Below, piece by piece: positions 1 to 10,999 of a stretch of 64,000 nt of DNA (within the stretch, counting starts at the first letter, position 1; each line of letters starts with the position of its first letter). A model generated the notes under the pieces. It saw nothing but the letters and a program-made list of their open reading frames with translations. It was not told the DNA's origin and searched no databases. This DNA is from Gigaspora margarita (Eukaryota > Glomeromycota > Glomeromycetes > Diversisporales > Gigasporaceae), in assembly GCA_009809945.1 (NCBI GenBank), contig WTPW01001011.1, forward strand, positions 186,854-250,853. Direction: 5' to 3'. The position numbers and the translations under genes are program-made.

Positions 1-213
1 TATAAGCGGTATAAGCGTTATAAGCGGTATAAGCGTTATAAGCGGTATAAGCGTTATAAGCGGTATAAGCGTTATAAGCGGTATAAGCGTTATAAGCGGT
101 ATAAGCGTTATAAGCGGTATAAGCGTTATAAGCGGTATAAGCGTTATAAGCAGTATAAGCATTATAAGCGGTATAAGCATTATAAGCAGTATAAATGTTA
201 TAAGCAATATGAA
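1..213. repeat. 18-bp satellite, two 9-bp half units
   Basis: A tandem array of TATAAGCGG TATAAGCGT (18 bp, two nearly identical 9-bp halves) begins at the window edge. It is perfect for about 150 bp and decays to variants such as TATAAGCAG and TATAAATGT before ending. The array must continue leftward outside the window. A related TATAAGCGA-type motif reappears at 26.7-27.3 kb. Confidence 0.97.
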
Positions 214-237
214 CTATTCTAAATGTCTAACTCCCCA

Positions 238-302
238 ATAATAATAACAATGTAAAATACTAAAGATAATAATAATAATAAATAATAATAAATAATAAAT
301 AT
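238..302. repeat. AATAAT low-complexity tract
   Basis: Simple ATA/AATAAT sequence directly after the satellite. No coding signal. Confidence 0.8.
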
Positions 303-339
303 TCTAATAACATTAACTACTTATTCTATAACAATATAA

Positions 340-430
340 AGAACACTAAAAAGTTTTTGAGAACAATAAAAATTTAAATTATGCTCTTTTGAGAACATAA
401 CTTTTGATTTGAATTTTAAACACTAATTAC
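340..430 (+). repeat. Dispersed GAGAACA repeat, copy 1
   Basis: Contains GTTTTTGAGAACAATAAAAA and TTTTGAGAACATAA, ending TTTAAACACTAATTACA. The reverse complement of the same block is recognisable at about 57,060-57,150. Pieces also occur at 7.05-7.5, 59.45 and 60.05-60.14 kb. This is a dispersed, non-coding interspersed repeat whose class I cannot name. Confidence 0.6.
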
Positions 431-731
431 ACCTAATCTTGAATTTTAGTGGTGATCTATAGATCATATGATGCAGATATATGTACCTTTGGGTATCTAT
501 ATATAACCACTATATATAAAAAAAAAAGAAGAAAGCATATACAACCAAGACTAACTAAACTTTTTCATAGAAGCACCTACTGGCATAATATGAAAATTCA
601 AATATGGATCACAATTTAAAGCATCTAGAGCAATAACAACAGTCAAAGCACCAATATTACAGTTAGTCAACTACATAATCAGAGTGATTCCTCTACCACA
701 CTTTCTACTTTCTCATGAAGAAAAGGCAATA

Positions 732-1050
732 CTGTATATTCCCGAAAATAAGCAACCTTTTTTGAGCAAAAAATTACATGAAAAAGCAGAGTGGGTTGCT
801 TATTTTTAAATTGTTGAATTTTTTGAAAAATTGAAAAATGTACTAATAAAAAGTTGTTCAAACACTACCAAAATTTTATTGTAAGTATATTTTGATGTCC
901 TGAACAAGTTTACTTAATAGCACTTTTTGAGGTTTACTTAGTAAAATTTAGACTGTTATATGTAGCAACTGCTAACAGTTTTTTTGAAATTTTTGAAAAA
1001 AACCAGAGGTTGCTTATTTTAGGGTATTACTTATTTTCAGGAATATATGG
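732..1050. mobile_element. Short terminal-inverted-repeat element (TA-flanked)
   Basis: The left end CTGTATATTCCCGAAAATAA and the reverse complement of the right end (CCATATATTCCTGAAAATAA) form imperfect terminal inverted repeats flanked by TA on both sides (730-731 and 1051-1052). Both ends carry a second GCTTATTTT motif further in. The centre holds GAACAAGTTTACTTAAT, a motif shared with most foldbacks in this window. No transposase is visible. A TA duplication suggests a Tc1/mariner-type MITE. Confidence 0.6.
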
Positions 1051-1107
1051 TAGTTGCCCAACTAGACCCAGATATGTTCAATATATGAACCCAATTAGTA
1101 AGCTAGT

Positions 1108-1990
1108 ATTGATTATCTGATACAGGATTATCCTAATCAAGCATTTATTCAATTTATCAAGAATAGAGTAACAAAGAGATTTAGATTTAACTTCAAAAGG
1201 AATAGAATAATGACAATACAAGACAATCTAAAATCATTAAGTATAGAGTCATCAGTCCTAACAAAATACATTGAGAGCGAAATGGCAATGGGACATATTG
1301 CAGTCTCTTTACATTAGAAAATCTCTCATGCTCGACATTTCAGATCAATCCATGCAGATTAGTAGAAAAGAAGAGCTCAAACAACAAGATATACAGAATA
1401 ATTTCTCATCTATCAGCTCCAAGTAGCAAGAGTATAAATGATGGTATCAACTCTACAGAATTTGCAACAAAATGCAAAAATTTAAACCATGTGATTCGAT
1501 AGATAATAAATATGGGCGCAGCTGCTAGTTGTCAAAAATTGATATTCAGAATGCATATCGCATATTACTAGTTCACCCAGCTGACCAAGTACTGCAAGAG
1601 TTACAATATGAGGGTAGGATTTATTTTGACAAAGCACTAGCTTTTGGAAATACAGCATCAGGGGCATTTTTTGTCACTTTGCAGACCTCATTGACTGGAC
1701 AGCAGTTTGATATAGAAAAGTCAATAATCCATTATGTCGACGAATTTCTAATTATATCTAAGGCAGGCACATCACAGGAACTACAACAATTTTTCAACAT
1801 ATTAAAAATGTTAAATGCCCCTTACAAACCATCCAAGCTAGAAGGACTATTGATTGAGCTAACATTTTTAGGTATTAGAATTAATATAAATACATTCTTG
1901 GCATCCATACCAGAAGAAAAGAAACAAAAAATTATGAAGTTACTTACCAAATAGCATAATAAAAAGTGGTGCTACAAAAAGGAAATACAA
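1108..1990 (+). pseudogene. Reverse transcriptase domain remnant (DIRS/Ngaro-type)
   Basis: Two open stretches cover the domain. The first, about 1,108-1,314, reads LIQDYPNQAFIQFIKNRV, then LTKYIESEMAMGHIAVSLH before a stop; this is the finger region typical of DIRS polymerases. The second, 1,529-1,954 (141 aa), carries KIDIQNAYR, then FGNTASGAFF, the active-site box as HYVDEFLII (normally YxDD; the second Asp is Glu here) and FLGIRIN. The changed catalytic box, stops between the blocks and the short length argue that it is inactive. Reading on the opposite strand is a shadow. Confidence 0.85.
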
Positions 1991-2560
1991 TCAATAATAG
2001 GCTCACTAATGTGATTGTGCCAAGTAATTTCACAAGGCAGACCATTTGTCCAATGTTTAATAAGAAAACTTAAGGGTTCTCATAATTCATAATTCTGAAT
2101 AAACATGACTAGTTCTATGAAAGCAGATATAAGCTGGTGGCTAAAGGTCTTGTCTGAATGGTCAGAAACCTACTTTATAGAAGACAAAGCTTGGTTGCAT
2201 TCAGATACACAAAACCTGTACACTGACACATCAAAATTGGGTGAGAGTGCAATATTTGGTATATATTTCACAATATTTAAATAGTTCCAAGAAGTCAACA
2301 TAACAGAATACAATATTTAAATGCAGAAGCTACTTACATGCCTAGTATTAATGCTTATATTTGCAACTGATTATCTGAACTGATAACCAGGCCAATGCTG
2401 AGTTCTACTATACCAGTTTTTGTAAAAACTTAACAATTAATAGATAATAGTGGACATGTATATGGCCTAGATATAGGGCAATTATTCAGTTAAACTAGAA
2501 CACATTCCAGGCAAAAACAACAAAGATGCTAATTTATTATCACATGGGGGTTATATTTAA
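1990..2560 (+). pseudogene. RNase H-like domain remnant
   Basis: Frame-broken but recognisable. SWWLKVLSEWSE precedes LYTDTSKLGESAIFGIYF, the first-aspartate strand of retroelement RNase H (usually TDAS). The end is VKLEHIPGKNNKDANLLSH at about 2,487-2,550, matching the conserved HIPGxxNxxAD.LSR terminus, with ADxLSR altered to ANLLSH. It follows the reverse transcriptase as expected for DIRS/Ngaro elements. Confidence 0.8.
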
Positions 2561-2699
2561 TACAAGTGCAAAACCCATGGGCACAATACTTACAACCTAT
2601 AATTCCTGCAAACTACATCAACATAATAACAAAAATATCACTATTCAATTTGTAGAGACAAAAAACCAATAGCATCAAGTAGAAAGAAGGAAAAAGAAA

Positions 2700-3650
2700 A
2701 AACTATACACAAATAAAAGATGATCACATAGAGAGATTACTATTACATGAACAAGCAGCAGTAATCCTAGGTACAAAACTAGTAAAATACAAAACCTACA
2801 AAGTAGTTATTAAATAATATGAAGCATTAGCAAAAGCAAATAAGTAGACTAATAGCGAATTAATATGCCAATTTTGAAAGATAATCTCACCAAATTCATA
2901 ACATATTTGCATCCTTGAGTCACACCTCAAACTATTATATCATACTTGTCAGCTTTAAAACATCATCATAGCATAAACTGCCAAGATTGGAATAAAGTAT
3001 ACTATGGCCTATTGATAAAGCAGGTACTAAGAACAATCTAGAAGAACTATACATTCAAACCAACAAAACAGAAAGAGCATATCACATGTGACCACCTATA
3101 GCATATCAAAACAAATATAAATGTCAAGGAATCTGATAACATATTGTTTTGGCAATTGCATTAGTAGCATTTTATAGTTTAGCATACATAGATAAGCTTC
3201 TGCCAAAATCAGACCAAGATACGAACAAGGTGCGCAAAATACAGGCACTGAAATTCAAGAAGCAGGACAGTAACACATTTGCAACAATACAAATTCCCAG
3301 AACTAAAATACAAAAAATAACAGAATACCTACTCTAATCATTAATTCAACCAAGGATGGATTGTGCCCAATCGAAGTATTAAAAGCATATACATTATCAG
3401 GACAAAACTATCATATGCCCCAGGAGAAAAGATGTTATTCACCAAAAGCAATAAAAAATTAGCCATGAAAAGATAGTTCATAGAAACCCTCAAATTGTTC
3501 TTACCAAACTTTAACATAGCTGGATATAGCCTTCAGGCAAGAGGGACCACAGAGTTGGTATTGCAGGGTGTGCAATTACTACTAATTCAGAAAATAGGCA
3601 GATAGTTGTCTGATGCTTTCTATAAGTACATCAGAGCACACCCAGCAATG
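2700..3650 (+). pseudogene. Tyrosine recombinase remnant of the retrotransposon
   Basis: An N-terminal SAM-like core domain is seen at about 2,897-3,010 (TPQTIISYLSALKHHH, DWNKVYYGLLIKQ). The catalytic domain begins in the 62-aa frame at 3,149-3,337 (ALVAFYSLAYIDKLLP, NTFATIQIPRTK). It ends at about 3,520-3,645 with AGYSLQARGTTELVL and LSDAFYKYIRAHP. In active enzymes the box is HSLRRGGAT; here the His is Tyr and the catalytic Arg is Gln, and the first catalytic Arg also appears lost, while the nucleophilic Tyr before IR is kept. Several stops interrupt it. Confidence 0.8.
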
Positions 3651-3741
3651 GTTGCTTTAATATTAAGCAAGACTTACTCAAGTTAATAATTGGAACACAT
3701 GACTTTGGATCTCTTGATCATTAAAATTCAAAAAAAAGTGT

Positions 3742-3744
<3 letters not shown>

Positions 3745-3776
<32 letters not shown>

Positions 3777-3860
3777 TCAATAATAATAAAACAAAGAAAA
3801 AAATAAATATAAATAATTATAAATAATAATAAAGCAGAACATATGTGGCTAAATAATAAA
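3745..3860. repeat. (TA)n and AATAA-rich tract
   Basis: About 30 bp of perfect (TA)n followed by AAATAATAAATAATAAA-like sequence, at the 3' boundary of the retrotransposon remains. Confidence 0.85.
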
Positions 3861-3949
3861 ATGAGTATAATAAAGAGGGCCTAAAACATATGAATGCATA
3901 TCATAGTGCACCATGTAACAAAAAAAAAAAACATGATGAAAATTGCAGG

Positions 3950-4575
3950 ATTTTAAGTATCATTTGCACTAGGAGAATCCTGTCATTTTTATTTCTTTAA
4001 ACTTCATGTCCAGTCGACTTGCTTTATGCAGTGTGGGAGACTACCAGTGTATCAAATAACATGATAAAAAATCTGGATCTACCATTTTTTATATTGCATA
4101 TACCAGTATTTTAAAATTGGGCTGGTGCAACAAACAGTGCATGATCCAGAATTTTTTGAAGTAACCAGTGCATATTGACAAGATAGATTCTCACATACTG
4201 CTAACTAAGTTGGCTATGCAAATTAACTACAAATACTTATTTATATAAAAATTTTTTACAGGTTTTTTTTTTGAACCAGTATTTTTTTATATAACAGGTG
4301 CATGTACTGGTAAATTAAAATTTCTATTTTAAACACTAGAGACTATTAGCTAATGATACATATTACAAATGATACTAATAATGGTTATACCCAGTACAAA
4401 TTGTAGTTGCTATTCATGGGAGCATAGCCAGTCTCAGCTTGTGCATCAATTGCATTGATGTATTTGCTGCTGCATGCCATCAATAAAAATTTGATTAATA
4501 AAGTTTAATGCCTGGCTAAGGTAGTTAAATAATTCTAATATAAGTGTCATATACATGCAATGATTTTTGTTTGAG
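3950..4575 (+). repeat. SINE-like dispersed repeat, copy A (interrupted)
   Basis: Shares GGAATCCTGYCATTTT, TCTTTAAACTTCATGTC, GCTTTATGCAGT, TACCCAGTACAAATTGTAG and ATCAATAAAAATTTGAT in the same order with 4,855-5,160, and a more diverged copy lies at 57,840-58,065. The copy is split by the insertion at 4,045-4,338. Confidence 0.8.
4045..4338. mobile_element. hAT-like MITE with 8-bp target duplication
   Basis: The 294-bp insertion splits repeat copy A. Its ends are CAGTGTATCAAATA and, reverse-complemented, TAGTGTTTAAAATA. It is flanked by GAGACTAC (4,037-4,044) and GAGACTAT (4,339-4,346), a near-perfect 8-bp duplication. Copy B of the host repeat at about 4,930 reads GAAGACCACCAGCTAATG without the insertion, so it serves as a related empty site. 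Internal GTGCATG/CCAGTGCAT motifs repeat. No coding capacity. Confidence 0.78.
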
Positions 4576-4783
4576 TTGACGTAAGTCGACAGATTAAAAA
4601 GCAGCTAAGTAGGAACAGGCCTGCTAAGCCCCAAAAAGAAAAATTTGGTTTGGCAGTCAACAGTATAAAAACAGAGAAAATCTGGATCGCATGTGATAAC
4701 ATATACAAGATAAGTATAATTTAATCAACTGCCCAATTTGGAATTATTAAATGTTTACTAATAATAACTATAAATTAATATAT

Positions 4784-5165
4784 ATTGGAGCAGGGCCTAT
4801 ATGCAATTAGATAACTTGCAATTGTGATAGCGAGTTCGCACCCTACTCACTCATCTAGAGGAATCCTGCCATTTTGTCATTTCTTTAAACTTCATGTCTA
4901 GTCAGTCTGCTTTATGCAGTATAGAAGACCACCAGCTAATGATATATATTACAAATGATGCTAATGATAGTTATACCCAGTACAAATTGTAGTTGCTATT
5001 TCTGGAAGCATAGCTAGTTTCAGCTTATGCATCAATCGCATTAATGTATGCTACTGCTACATGCTATCAATAAAAATTTGATTAATAAAGTTCAATGCCT
5101 AGAAATGCTGATTAAGTAATTCCAATATAAGTGTTACATGTGTGCAATGATTTTTGAAGATTTTA
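4784..5165 (+). repeat. SINE-like repeat, copy B, with tRNA-like head
   Basis: A tRNA-like start at 4,784-4,850 includes GCGAGTTCGCACCCTAC, a good match to an RNA polymerase III B box, about 35 bp after an A-box-like TATATGCAATTAGATAA. It is followed by the body shared with copy A. A tRNA-type head joined to a repeated body is the structure of a SINE. There is no A-rich tail that I can define, so the class is inferred. Confidence 0.55.
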
Positions 5166-5189
5166 AAGAATTATATATAAAATTACTAT

Positions 5190-6108
5190 AAACTTTGAAG
5201 CAATAATGTTTTTCAATCTATATATCAATTTAAATTAAATTTCACGATTATATAGAGCAAAAGGAGGTAAATAAAAAATCCTTCCTGCCAAGCCACATTT
5301 CTGCCATTATTGCACAAAACAAAAATGTAACTTTGCCAAAAACCTATATTTTTTGATTTTAAAATAAGAAGCATATGTAAAAGCATGCTCTGAACAACTT
5401 TACTTAGTTAGCGGAAGTGGGTTACCTTGTAAGAAAAATGGGTTATCTATGTGCTAAAGTTAAAATTTTTAACTTTCCAATATAAATTTTTTTTCATTAT
5501 CTAATCTACTTGGGCTCTTAAGCAAAGTTGTTCAACATGTAATTTTATTTATATCCAAAGTCAAAACACACATACTTGGGCCTTTTACTAAGTAAAAATG
5601 TGTTGAAGTTAGAAAAAAATTTTTTTCAAAAAAATTTTTCTAAAAAATTTTTTTTCTAATTTTAACCCAATTTTTACTTAGTAAAAGGTCTAAAAAAGCA
5701 CGTTTTGACCTTAAATACAAATAAAATTACATGCTGAACAACTTTGCTTAAAAGCCCAAAGTGTGTTATCTATTTTATATTGGAAAGTTAAAAATTTTAA
5801 CTTTAGCATATAGATAATTCATTTTTTTTACAAGAAAATAGATACCCATTTTTTTACAAGGTAACCCACTTCCACTAACTAAGTAAACTTGTTCAGAGCA
5901 TGCTTTTAAATATGCTTCTCATCTTAAAATTGGCAAATATTGGGTTTTAATAAAGTTATCTTTTTCATTTTGCTCAAAAATAGCAGAACTATGGCTTGAC
6001 AGAAAAGATTTTTTATTTTTTTCTTTTGCTCTATCTAATCATGAAACTTAATTTTAAATTAATATGTAGGTGAGACACATTATTGCTTCAAAGTATACAT
6101 GGTGATGA
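5190..6108. repeat. Long foldback (about 0.43-kb arms)
   Basis: A large imperfect palindrome is centred near 5,627. The left arm has GCATATGTAAAAGCATGCTC, TTTACTTAGTTAGCGGAAGT, GGTTACCTTGTAAGAAAAAT; the right arm has these reverse-complemented in mirror order. The outer ends (CTTTGAAGCAATAATG and CATTATTGCTTCAAAG) still match. The same arm sequence (GGTTACCTTGTAAGAAAAAT) is found in the 25.2-28.9 kb foldback. No coding capacity; probably a non-autonomous foldback transposon. Confidence 0.85.
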
Positions 6109-6319
6109 AATTATTTTGGGTTTCAGGACCTGAAATTAAAAAATTTTTCTGAAATTGTTTTTACTATTTTACTTAAAACCTGAATTTTTTGATTTTTTTT
6201 TTTGAATAAAAAAATTATAAGGAACATAAATATATAAATTTTATTTGCTCTTCCTTATAAAGAATTTTAATTTATTTTACAAAACCCAAAATAGGCATTT
6301 TTCAAAAATCAATTTCGGT

Positions 6320-6720
6320 GGCATCTATGCTTCAAAGTTTATATGGTGCAAAAAGCCTATACTAGACAATAAAATAATATAGCTTTAAAATGCATCAACT
6401 TTTTATAGAGACAATATTTTTAAAAGCTATTTGGCAAATTTGCAGAGCTTATTATAATGAACAAAGTTATCTGTCAGATTTTTAAAATATTGCCTTTATA
6501 AAAAGTTATAACACTTTAAAGTTAATTAAAATTGAAACATATAGTAATTATATATAAAACAATAGTAATATTTAAAACACATCAACTTTTTATAGAGAAG
6601 GTTTTTCAAAAAAATATTTGCAAATTTATAGAAATAATCTTGCTCTACAAAGTTACTGGTCAGTTTTTTTTAAAAAACCTCTTGTACAAAAAATTATAGT
6701 GATTTAAAAATTGAAACATG
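6320..6720 (+). repeat. Diverged ~190-bp direct duplication
   Basis: The block CATCAACTTTTTATAGAGA ... GAACAAAGTTATCTGTCAG (about 6,393-6,478) is repeated as CATCAACTTTTTATAGAGA ... TACAAAGTTACTGGTCAG (about 6,580-6,663). AT-rich, no coding signal. Confidence 0.55.
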
Positions 6721-7054
6721 TTGAGTATAGGCTTCTTGTACTATAGTAATTTTATATGTAATATTTTAAATTTTCATATAAACCAAATTTACATTTAATA
6801 TTGTGTGACAAATCAGATGACTGTTATTATTTATAAATTTTTAAATCTTAAAACTGCAATTCTCAAATATAGATCTATAATAAAGTAAATAAATATTAAT
6901 ATTAAATATTCACTATATATTATTATAATATATTGATCAACTGCAATTTGCTTCTTAAAGATTTATTAAATAAAATTATATTTTCTAATAAATATTTTCA
7001 ACAACTAGTTATTTAAACTTTGATCAAATTTGAATTAGTATTGAAAATTTTTAC

Positions 7055-7505
7055 TCAAACACTGTTCTCATAAGAACAGTATAATAGCTAAAAGTGTTCT
7101 CAAACAATTGGTTATTGTTCTCACTAAAAAAAAAAAGTAGTTAGAAATTTCATCATAAAAATTAAGGGGTGTGCCATTTTCATATAATATTTTTTACTTA
7201 GTAGCCATCCCTGTCCATGTATAGTATGATCACTTTATCTAATTCTTATTGGTTAATATAATATATAGTCATGATCACTACCTCTAACCATATATCCATG
7301 GTAAAAATCACATGATAAATAGCATGCCTCTAAATAAGAATTTTTATTAGTTGTTGGTTTGCTATAAAATTATATTGCTAATTATTATATATATGAGAAC
7401 AATATTATTATTTTACTGTTTTCAAAAGTTTTTTAATAGTAAGCAGTAAAAATTTATGCTGTTCACAAATTTATAATAGTGTTCTCATAAGAACTCTAAG
7501 AAGAC
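7055..7505. repeat. Dispersed GAGAACA repeat, copy 2 (two pieces)
   Basis: CACTGTTCTCATAAGAACAG at 7,066 and GTGTTCTCATAAGAACTCT near 7,480 bracket about 400 bp. Several further GTTCTC/GAGAAC words lie inside. Same family as 340-430, 57.06 kb and 59.45-60.14 kb. Confidence 0.5.
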
Positions 7506-7890
7506 TAATTTCCAACATTAATTTGGATAGCTTGTTTTAAAAAAATTAATCTAATTTTTTTTAATATTTTAAGTTTTTTTTTTAAACTTTCAATGACAAA
7601 AATATATAGTATAGATGACACTTTAATAAACAATTAATTGATTTAGAGTAGGTGTTATCTATACTATAATTAATCTTTTTTTTTAATTCTATGGATTTAT
7701 AGAATTAAAATAAAATTTTGATTGAGTTTGAATAGCTGGTTTTTGAAAAATCATTGCCATAATTTTTTAAAAAACTTTCGAATTTATTAATAGAATCAAT
7801 TTTGTTTATTGGTAGTTAAGATTTTCAGGCATAACTTTGCTACCATTTGAATGACAATGAAGGGTGGCAGAGTTAGTAAAATAATAAATA

Positions 7891-8110
7891 GTTATTGGAT
7901 GTGTAGCATCCAATAACAGGTTTATTTGGCAGGAGAAATGAGAATACTATGATCCAAAGGATCATGGGATGATCATTTTGGATGACAAATAAAAGAAGTA
8001 TCTGGCTTTGAATTTAATGTGCTAACCTGGACCCTGAAGGGGCTCAGGTTGTCACACATTAAATTCAAAACCAGATATGCTGTTATTGGATGCGGAACAA
8101 CCAATAACGG
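7891..8110. repeat. Cluster of near-perfect hairpins
   Basis: Three inverted repeats follow each other: 7,891-7,917 (GTTATTGGATG, short loop, CATCCAATAAC), 8,001-8,075 (a 36-bp arm starting TCTGGYTTTGAATTTAATGT) and about 8,082-8,098 (GTTATTGG ... CCAATAAC). The first and third are direct copies of each other, each followed by GGWTTTATTT. This looks like a small structured mobile element, but I see no target duplication. Confidence 0.55.
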
Positions 8111-8298
8111 ATTTATTTTTCTTTTTCTGTTATAACGCGAGTTTGTGTGAGTCTATTTGATGTATAACAACTGTTATACGACCCTTGTTTACTATCTTAT
8201 TTATTCAATTATAAAAACCATACAAATTTCTAAGGATTTACATAATATTGCATTTTACTCCGTAATTTATTTTAACTAAGAACTCTTCATAAGAACTA

Positions 8299-9004
8299 CA
8301 GTCGACCTCTCTATAGTCACACCCCATATAGTCATATCTCTATATAAGCACCCAATATTGCGCAACCGACTTAATTTTAATAAAAATCCTCATTATAGTC
8401 ACAAATCACCTATAATCCTATCACCAAAAATTTTTGATTTTTTATCAATTTTATTAATAATAAATCTCATTATAATTACCGATTTTGTCTAAATATGGAT
8501 TATAAAATCTGATTGGTCAATATTCATATTCATGTTTATTTCAAATTTTCTATTAAAAATTTTAAAGGTTTGACAGTAAATAACTTTTGATGCAGTGACC
8601 CGATTTGGATGAAACAACCACCAAAATGTTCGTCTCGATGAGACGATTCTAAAGAACCCATGGTTTAAAATCCAATCACGAGCTCCTAAGATCATTAAAG
8701 ATTTGTGTCACTTCATATGTTTAAGAATTGATTAAATTTAAACATCTAAGTAAAAAATCCTTAATGATCTTAGCATTTTGTAATTAGATTTGGATGTTTT
8801 TAGACTCTTTAGAATTGTCTCTTTGAGTCAAACACTCTGGTAGTCATTTTAAAATTTTTAATAGTAATTCAAATATGCGCAAATATATTACTTAGTGGTC
8901 TTTGGTCACGTGAACATTACAAGGTATTGTATTTATAGTCTCACCGCTATACAACCACCAAAATAGGGCAAGACCGACTTGGTGACTATAGTGAAGCCAG
9001 ACTG
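8299..9004. mobile_element. pogo/Tigger-like MITE (TA-flanked)
   Basis: The left end CAGTCGACCTCTCTATAGTC and right end (reverse complement CAGTCTGGCTTCACTATAGT) match the CAGTCRRACCTCTCTATA type of ends of pogo-like Tc1/mariner elements. TA flanks both sides (8,297-8,298 and 9,005-9,006), and a second inner pair, CCGACTT/AAGTCGG, also mirrors. No transposase remains in the 706 bp. It lies 150 bp downstream of the first kelch gene and carries one copy of the GTCTC hairpin motif. Confidence 0.75.
8575..8700 (+). repeat. GTCTC hairpin motif, copy 1
   Basis: Order of parts: AATAACTTTTGATGCAGTG, GATTTGGATGAAACAACCAC, CAAAATGTTCGTCTCGATGA, GACGATTCTAAAGAACC, AATCCAATCACGAG. The TCGTCTC/GAGACGA stem with a short loop sits in the middle. 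The same ordered parts recur at 18.2-18.95, 20.66, 22.5, 34.8-35.5 and 41.1 kb. Confidence 0.75.
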
Positions 9005-9156
9005 TATTCAAACAAGCTAAATTCGATTTTTTACAATGTTCGGTTAAGATTTAAGTTTTTCATTTCGGAGACGAATGTTTAAAACTTATAGTATATCAAA
9101 AATATTAAAATATAACTTTATTATTCGTTATTTAATAAATATTTTGTGAAATCTTC

Positions 9157-10971
9157 TCAGTAATTCTGATAGGGTGATTTTAATGATGATTGTTTCATTT
9201 TTTTATTTATAAACCATATAATTGCTACAAGCACTAGCAGTGCAAAAACCCCCGCTAATATTATACTAATAGCTAATCCAGTATTTGGTCCTGGTGTTGA
9301 TGATGGAGACGGTAAAGGTGTAGGACAACTTGAATTACCCGATGAAAAGCTGTTTACCCACGCAAAGCAATTGACGTCCAATAAATATATGTTTGGACTA
9401 GTTTCATATGATGGTAATGCATCATTTGTAATGTTGCCTATATAAAAATATTTAAAAACATATTAGTATAATATATAAATGAATTGCAATAATATTAATA
9501 ACAATTACCAAATGCAACTATTATATAATTTCGATATAATGTAGAGGTGTGAAATGATAATGGAGGCGGTTGATTCCCAGAACTTTTTAGTTCAGAATAT
9601 TGATAAGGTTCTGTTGCAACATTTAATATCAGGTAATTAGGAATAGGAATAGTTTGATTTAATTGATAGCCTAGAAAAAGTGGCTAGCCGAATTAATTTA
9701 TGACTTTTTTAAAAAAAAAATTGCGAAGATACAAAAATTAATGAATTTCCTACTTGTTGTTCCGCCTATTATAATAATTGTTTTATTGTCGGGTGCTAAT
9801 GTTGCTGTATGACCAACTCTGGGCTGGACTAGAAACGATGTGCTTGTAGTCTGGAAATGCAATATAAATGTCAAATATAATAATACTAATAATATTAACA
9901 ACAACATCAACAACAACAACAACAATAATAATATTATTATTATACCTTTGATGACCAGGTCGAAGAAATTGTATCGAATACTGGAATCTATAGTGAGATT
10001 ATCAGATTGATTTGTGGTTTATACCGTAAATAAATAATTAAATGAACAAATAATTGAATAAACTTACTTCAGTCATTGGTAGCAAATTTGTTGTAATTCC
10101 AGGTGCGGACTGTGTAACACCTCCAATATAAAGAATTTTTCCACTTGGAAGTAATATTGGAGTAGTATGACTCCGAGCCGAAGGTGCATTAACTGCATCT
10201 ATTTTGTCCCACTTTGTTAATGTTGTATCAAAAGTATATAATTCATTGTATAAAATAAGAGTATGCGAAAACATGTCAAATTCTATTCTTCCTCCAAAAA
10301 TGTATATAATTCCCTTCTGATCAATAACTGTTGAAGTTGATCTACGTCTAGTCGGTTGAGTTCCTGAAACACCTTGTCCAAATGGACTCCAATTTCGTGA
10401 CGCAGGTCTATATCTAAAAATCATTTGATCCGTTGCGTTGTAAGTATTAAATATTTCTTCTATCATTAGCGTTTGATTCGAAGTTATTGTAATATTCTGG
10501 TCATCTTTATTAAGAAGCGCAAGATTTTGTTGTGTACCTCCGACGAGATACACTTCTTGGTTTGGTCCACCGAATACTGCTGACCCTAGTTTTATACAAG
10601 AAAAATATGAGCATATATAATGAATTCATTAATAACTAATGCTAACCTTTTTCATTTCCAAATTTCATTCGTGCACCAGCATCAGAAAGATCCACAAATG
10701 GTGGATTATTTGTCGAGAACGTGTTTGAAAGATCCAAAAAGAAGACTTCATCCGACAAATTATAACTTCTTATATTGCTCTTAATAGGATTCGAGGAAGG
10801 AATTGTACGAGATCCTCCCATAAAATATAATTGAGTTCCTATCAATATTGCTTCTTGACCAGCTCGTCCTTCCGGTATAAAATTACCAGCAACATTATTA
10901 CGTATGAAAACGATTACGAAAAAAATGATTTTGATTAAAAGTTTTAACTTTGGATTCCAGAGTGAATACAT
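9157..10971 (-). CDS. Kelch-repeat single-span membrane protein (gene 1)
   Basis: Six exons on the minus strand (10971-10647, 10585-10068, 9987-9946, 9850-9754, 9670-9509, 9437-9157) all have GT-AG introns of 61-95 bp and join in frame to 474 aa. The protein has an N-terminal signal peptide (about residues 1-29), then about six kelch-type blades. Examples are RAGQEAILIGTQLYFMGGS, STVIDQKGIIYIFGG, SHTTPILLPSGKILYIGG and VGHTATLAPDNKTIIIIGG, each ending in the kelch diglycine. A Pro/Ser/Thr-rich stalk, one membrane span (about 435-458) and a ~16-residue basic tail follow. Kelch blades form a beta-propeller for protein or sugar binding; here it should face outside the cell. Such proteins are often labelled galactose oxidase-like, but I see no oxidase domain. 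The 42-bp third exon has an exact counterpart in the kelch gene at 50 kb. The ligand is unknown. Confidence 0.9.
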
Positions 10972-10999
10972 AGTTAACCAAAGGCTTGGATGTTAATGT

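Larger units (their letters stand above)
1108..3650 (+). mobile_element. Degraded tyrosine-recombinase retrotransposon (DIRS/Ngaro-type)
   Basis: Reverse transcriptase, RNase H and tyrosine recombinase remnants follow one another on the plus strand, the order of DIRS/Ngaro-class elements, which integrate with a tyrosine recombinase instead of a DDE integrase. All three parts carry stops and frame changes, so the element is dead. I found no separate methyltransferase region and no clear split or inverted terminal repeats, so the choice between DIRS and Ngaro is open. The three parts are annotated separately. Confidence 0.8.
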
